From Atherix ibis (Eukaryota; Arthropoda; Insecta; Diptera; Athericidae): DNA of 64,000 bases. A program made the translations under genes and the position numbers. The stretch lies in NCBI GenBank assembly GCA_958298945.1, contig OY282609.1, positions 66,870,220-66,934,219 of the forward strand, read 5' to 3'. Shown one piece after another: positions 59,531 to 64,000 of the stretch. The notes beneath the pieces are model-generated. The model did no database searches and was not told where the DNA came from. It saw only the letters and a list, made by a program, of their open reading frames with translations. Each line of letters opens with the position of its first letter. The stretch's first letter is position 1.

Positions 59531-62007
59531 ACCATAAACCTTTTTTTTTTTAAATTTATAACGTCGACTTTACATTATTTTCTACTTTTCTACTGAAATA
59601 TGTTTAGGCTTCAGAAGCGTTCACTTACAAAGTACAAGTATGTGATGCATTTTAATAATTGCATTTTGAGCAGTGAAAAAATTGTCCCTTTAGTGGGGGG
59701 GGGGGGGGTGAGCAGTTTGTCATATTTTATTTATATATTGCATAAAATATTTGCTATTCATTATTTCATGGCATTTAATTACCGCATATTTGGCAATTTA
59801 TTTCATGTGATTAGATTCAAACTCGAGTTTTTAATTATTTATTAAAAAAATCCATTTAAATATTTTTATCATAAATTTTTGTTTTATATTTTTTTTTTTA
59901 ACTAAAAGCATATTTACTATAAAATAACAAATTTTGCAAAAGAAAATAAATCCTGAAAAATCGTAAAGTAGGCAAATCTATTCCATATCTTATTTTCATT
60001 TTTATAACTAGATTAATAGCAAACAAGGCTTTGAGACCAAGCCAAATGATACATTTGCATTTGTTTCTGCCGTTAAATTAGGCCCATAGTATCTGACATA
60101 TTGAATTTAATGGGGGTGCAAGATGATGTCCTTTATCTTTATTACGCATTCAGTTGAATACATATTAATATTAAAATAAAAAATCTCTTTTAAATTATTT
60201 TTTAGTTAAAGTATTATTTTTGTTTAATGCAGAAATATATCTTAAAATAAATAATAATGAAATATTTGATATTTAATGTTAGTGTACCACATTTTGGAAT
60301 TTTAAATATTTTCTTGGTGGCAGTAGTTGAGTCTACTCTCGTCTGTATTATATCCATACATAATGTATAGTAAATCAAGAAATTGCAATTCAAATAGAAT
60401 AATAGAAATGTAATGTGAAGTTGTATGAGGATGGATTGCGAAGAAACGATGGAAATACGAGTAGAAAATGCTTGTTCTATTGTGGCATTCTAGGTATGTT
60501 CTGCTATCGATTTCAATTGTAAAAAGATGTTTCCATCCACTCATACAAATATTGCAGAATAATATGCGAATTTATGAATATGCACATGAACTTATATGTA
60601 CTAATACTGTGCATATGACTGGGTTTTTGTTAACTTTTAACAATTTTCTGATATTTTACAAAACGTTTCAGTTCAATTCCAAACCTAAATAAATACCATT
60701 GAAGCATGACAGAGTTTAGATATCAGACTCTATGTTTGGTGTTTGCTCTAATATTCTGAATTGACATATTCCTTGCAGCATTAAAATATTTTACCAACTT
60801 TATAACATACTCTTATATATCCGTGTCGGCATTGCATTATGTTGCTGTTGTTCCGTACATTTCCAGTTGAATAAACTGATCTGTATGTGAAAGCAATTCG
60901 ATTTTCTATTCTATCTACGTTTTGAATCATTAATATGCACATAATAAAAGAGTATTTTGCATAAAGTCAATAAATTTAATTTTTTGTATTAAAGAGGTTG
61001 AATAGAAATTTTTCTTTTTCACAGGTTAGTATAGAAAAAAGAAATGTTTTTATAATATTTGAATCGATAGAAATAGGAAATCGTCAGGCTGGAGAATATT
61101 TTTTAGCAAAATGCCATTTCTACATATAAATGACTAACTTATAATACAAATACGGATATTTACCTGAAAATATTGTCCCCTTAACATGTAGTATTTATGG
61201 ACATAATTTTCTCATCTTGAATTAATAAGATTACACATAGAAAAGGATCTGATTTCGAAATCAATTGCTTATTTATTGTTTGCAATGAACCTTATTAGTA
61301 AGAAAAATTATTTCTCTTTCCAATATAAATATTATTTTAAAAGAATTTTCTCCAACGTTTTTCTAATAATGATCATTCTATCTTTCTACATAATTGCGTG
61401 AACATATATTTCAGGTACACGTGAAATGGATAAAAGATATTTTTATACTATTTTATTATAACCTGCTGTTATATATTTTCAGACGATATTGATTCACAAA
61501 TAATGCTTACTTGTGTTATCGCAAAATTGAGATTTTTTCATTATCAATATTATACGAGTATATGATTTCAAATGATTTTCATGTGAATGTAATGTAATGA
61601 TGCTAATAATTTGTACATAAAAGTTGTGTAATTGTAAATTTTATCAACGTAAATTTTGAAAAATAACAAATTTTAAATATGATATCTAAAACAAATGAAA
61701 ATGTTTTTAATTTACAAGGTGTTTCAGAAAACTAATGAGGCTGACATCACTGAGAGGGATCTGGTTAGTATTATAACAAAAATAGTTCTATAGAGGGTTA
61801 TAAACGAAGTTCTCTTTTTGTATTGCAACGATATGCCATCAAATGTGTTATGCTTGGCCAATCTGCAACAATCCTTGATAAGCAAAAAACTAATGTTTTT
61901 CCGAGACCTGCAATATGAAAAACTTATTCTGGACAAACCGTCAATAAATTGTTCCACAACGCACAATGCATTCTGTAACCCTTAGCCTTTTCTATATATT
62001 TTATCTA
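59531..62007. other. AT-rich sequence with a G14 tract and a possible element end
   Basis: A run of 14 G lies at 59695-59708. Near 61718 the sequence CAAGGTGTTTCAGAAAACTA resembles the start of a terminal repeat of a DNA transposon, followed by about 260 bases of less AT-rich DNA up to mariner copy C. No partner repeat or transposase was found. No gene supported. Confidence 0.4.
59695..59708 (+). repeat. G14 homopolymer
   Basis: Fourteen consecutive G residues in otherwise AT-rich DNA. This may vary in length or be a sequencing-sensitive site. Confidence 0.9.
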
Positions 62008-63258
62008 CCAGGTGTATAAGCTTAAATCCGCTGTTTTTTATTCAAAAAACATAAGTTTTTTTCATGGAAGGTAAAAACAAATTTATTCAAAGTTCTTGCC
62101 CTCGCTAGCTACACATTTTTCCCATACCATGCCAAAAAAATTCCTTCTATTTCGAGGCAAACCACTCATCAAACCATTTTCGGAAGTCTTGGTAAGAATC
62201 GAAGTGCTGTACAGCGAGCGCGTGTTCCATCGACGACAACAGGTGATAGTCGGAAGGGGCCAGGTCTGGTGAATAAGCCGGCTAGGGTAGCACATCCCAG
62301 TTGAGTGTCTCCAATTAGTTTCAGACTATTTTTGACGTGTACGATGGTGCGTTGTCGTGGAGGAAAATCAGCTTGTCATGTCTCTGTTGATAATCCGTTC
62401 TTTTTTCACGCTGAGCACACGGTGCAATTTGATCAGTTGTTGGTGGTAACGGTGTGCATTGACAGTTCCACCAAGTTTCAACATCTCATAGTAGACGATA
62501 CCCTGCTGATTCCACCGAACGCACAGCATCGTCTTCCATCCGAAGCGATTTGGTCTTGGGGAAGATGTTGATGGTTGGCTGGGATCAACCCACGATTTCT
62601 TGTGTTTAGAATTCTATATCCACTTTTCATCGCCTGTCACAATCCGATGCAGGAACGACTTTATTTTTTGTCTGGCGAGCAAGATTTCACATGTGTTTTG
62701 GCGTCACTCCATCTTCAATTCATGCGGCACCCATTTTCCGATCTTTTCAATCTTCTCCATGGCACGCAGGAGCATGAAAATGGCTGGTTCAGTAACGCCC
62801 AATTGCTCCGCGAGCATTTGTTACGATTAGGTATCGTCTTCGTCTAAAAGAGCCTGTAATTGATGGTCCTCAACCTTCCTAGGCCGATTTTCACGCTTTT
62901 TGAACCACAAGTCAAAATTTCCGTCTTTGAACCGACAAAACCAATCTTGGCACGTTGTTTCCGATAAAGCACTGTTACCATAGGCTTCTATAAGCATTCG
63001 ATGTGATTCGGCGGCCGATTTCTTAAAATTGAAGCAGAAAAGCAGAGCTTCCCGCATATGCTCTTTTTTTGGCACAAAACCAGCCATGATTACCAAAGGA
63101 AAAATGTATGTTGTTGTACGAAATTGCTGACAATGTGCATTGATCAATGTTGACAGATGTCAATCTCATAAAAAAAAAGTATGGCGTGCCCATGGTAGCT
63201 TAATACGCTCACTCACGCCATCTATGACCAAACAGCGGATTTAAGCTTATATCTCTGG
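62008..63258 (-). mobile_element. Mariner element, mauritiana type, copy C, full length
   Basis: A 1251-bp element with TA at 62006-62007 and 63259-63260. Terminal repeats: CCAGGTGTATAAGCTTAAAT at the left and, read inward from the right, CCAGAGATATAAGCTTAAAT. The transposase is on the minus strand. Of the three copies of this family in the window it has the least deletion. Confidence 0.94.
62083..63087 (-). pseudogene. Mauritiana-type mariner transposase, copy C, nonsense and frameshift mutations
   Basis: Starts MAGFVPKKEHMREALLFCFN and continues through the first helix-turn-helix (ESHRMLIEAYGNSALSETTC) and KDGNFDLWFKKRENRPRKVE to LLDEDDT. There CAA has become TAA at about 62845, a simple transition stop. 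Further on, the DNA for TGDEK, the PGETVN-like region, the HDNAPSHT region and the SDYHLLSS region is present in shifting frames. The gene ends KCVASEGKNFE then stop at 62083. The total span of 1005 bases is close to the family's 345 codons. Inactive as it stands. Confidence 0.9.
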
Positions 63259-63260
63259 TA

Positions 63261-64000
63261 AGTTCGTGTAACTTTTTTTTATAATTAGAATTTTCTTTTG
63301 ATTTTAAAAATAATTTGAAAACTTTTACTTTATTATTCCAACTTACAGCTTAGCTTGTTAAACAGTGTCTCGTTCTGTAATAAGACTTTGAATGAAAAAC
63401 GTGCTAAGAATCTTAATTTGAGATGATTTTCTTTTCGATACCTACAAGTTTAGAAAAGTTTAAAGTAAAAAAGACGCAGCTTGTATCAAACAGAAAATAA
63501 AATAATTCGTATCCCACTTATAGCTGGTATTTGATCACTAGTTCAATCAATTTTTTTGAGTATATTTAGGGTCTCTTCATATTTTTCGGCAATTTGTATA
63601 ACTTGATTAGCATTTGTGTTCAATATTTATTCTGTGTATATAACAATTCAGTTCTTTTCTCTTCGTAGGCTGTGTGAGAGAATATCTTAGAGTTTTGAGT
63701 GATTATTTGCAATATTTCTCTTAATATAAAGAGAGTATTGAGTGATATCGTAAAGTAAGAGAAAATCGAAGCTTTTAGTTGTCACGGCGGAGCTTTAGCT
63801 CAGTGACTATTGAATATTGTTCGTGGCAGTAACCTAATCGTTTGTGACAAAATACCACATGGACATATATGTAGTAAATGTACATACGATCTGAACATAT
63901 AGTAAATAAAAATAATATAAATATTTTCAATATAAAACTATAATTTATATGATTTTAATAAAAAAAAGTTGGTTTTAAATGATATCTCAGAATAAAGATT
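63261..64000. other. AT-rich flank, nothing recognised
   Basis: No supported gene or element at the right end of the window. Confidence 0.5.

Noticed and set aside
59600..59845. 81-codon plus-strand ORF with a Gly run
   Set aside because: The Gly run is the G14 homopolymer and the rest is AT-rich chance coding.
61724..61966. 80-codon minus-strand ORF next to mariner copy C
   Set aside because: No recognisable domain; the DNA may be an element end, but no second terminal repeat was found.
1..64000. tRNA, rRNA or other structured RNA genes
   Set aside because: No B-box-like GGTTCGAATCC or other RNA signature was noticed; a covariance-model search would be decisive.

Overview
The window is eukaryotic, AT-rich and mostly non-coding. 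It looks like a fly (Diptera, probably a higher fly). The evidence is long introns with GT..AG borders, exon proteins with poly-Gln and Ser/Gly/Asn-rich tracts, several mariner subfamilies and degraded LINE fragments. I see no bacterial operon, tRNA, rRNA or CRISPR array.

The only host gene I can support runs on the minus strand. It is a calcium/calmodulin-dependent cyclic nucleotide phosphodiesterase (PDE1 family, Pde1c in Drosophila). Four exons join with matching phases: 38681-38812, 28753-29308, 27680-27793 and 3361-3610. They encode a low-complexity N-terminal region, then the PDE1-specific N-terminal domain, then the entry to the catalytic domain. The HD catalytic core must lie beyond the left end and the 5' exons were not found. 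The introns are about 9.4 kb, 0.96 kb and 24 kb. Inside the 24-kb intron, a same-strand open block of 166 codons (23710-24208) fits the upstream exon in phase and ends in a stop. It may be an alternative terminal exon giving a PDE1 form without a catalytic domain.

Everything else is mobile or repetitive. There are six mariner copies: two of irritans type (11610-12841, 55913-56815), one of the DD41D group (14646-15555) and three of mauritiana type (34631-35870, 50759-51806, 62008-63258). All are broken. One degraded endonuclease/reverse-transcriptase LINE lies at about 866-2880. A second LINE family is present as 3' fragments at 2340, 6875, 8575, 13305, 47620 and 55820-57020; one is nested in the first LINE and one is interrupted by a mariner.

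The most striking structure is a 13-bp minisatellite (TTTTCAGTAGAAA and variants). It forms arrays at 27.9-28.6, 29.9-32.05, 39.1-44.5 and 52.0-52.5 kb, with short relics elsewhere. The 29.9-32 kb array runs opposite to its neighbours, so the 556-bp and the 132-bp Pde1c exons are each flanked by long inverted repeats. This predicts large intronic double-stranded RNA and possible exon circularisation. The 39-44 kb array has a higher-order repeat of about 660 bp. Two perfect palindromes (7077-7140, 34528-34565) and one miRNA-like hairpin (17748-17822) are unexplained.
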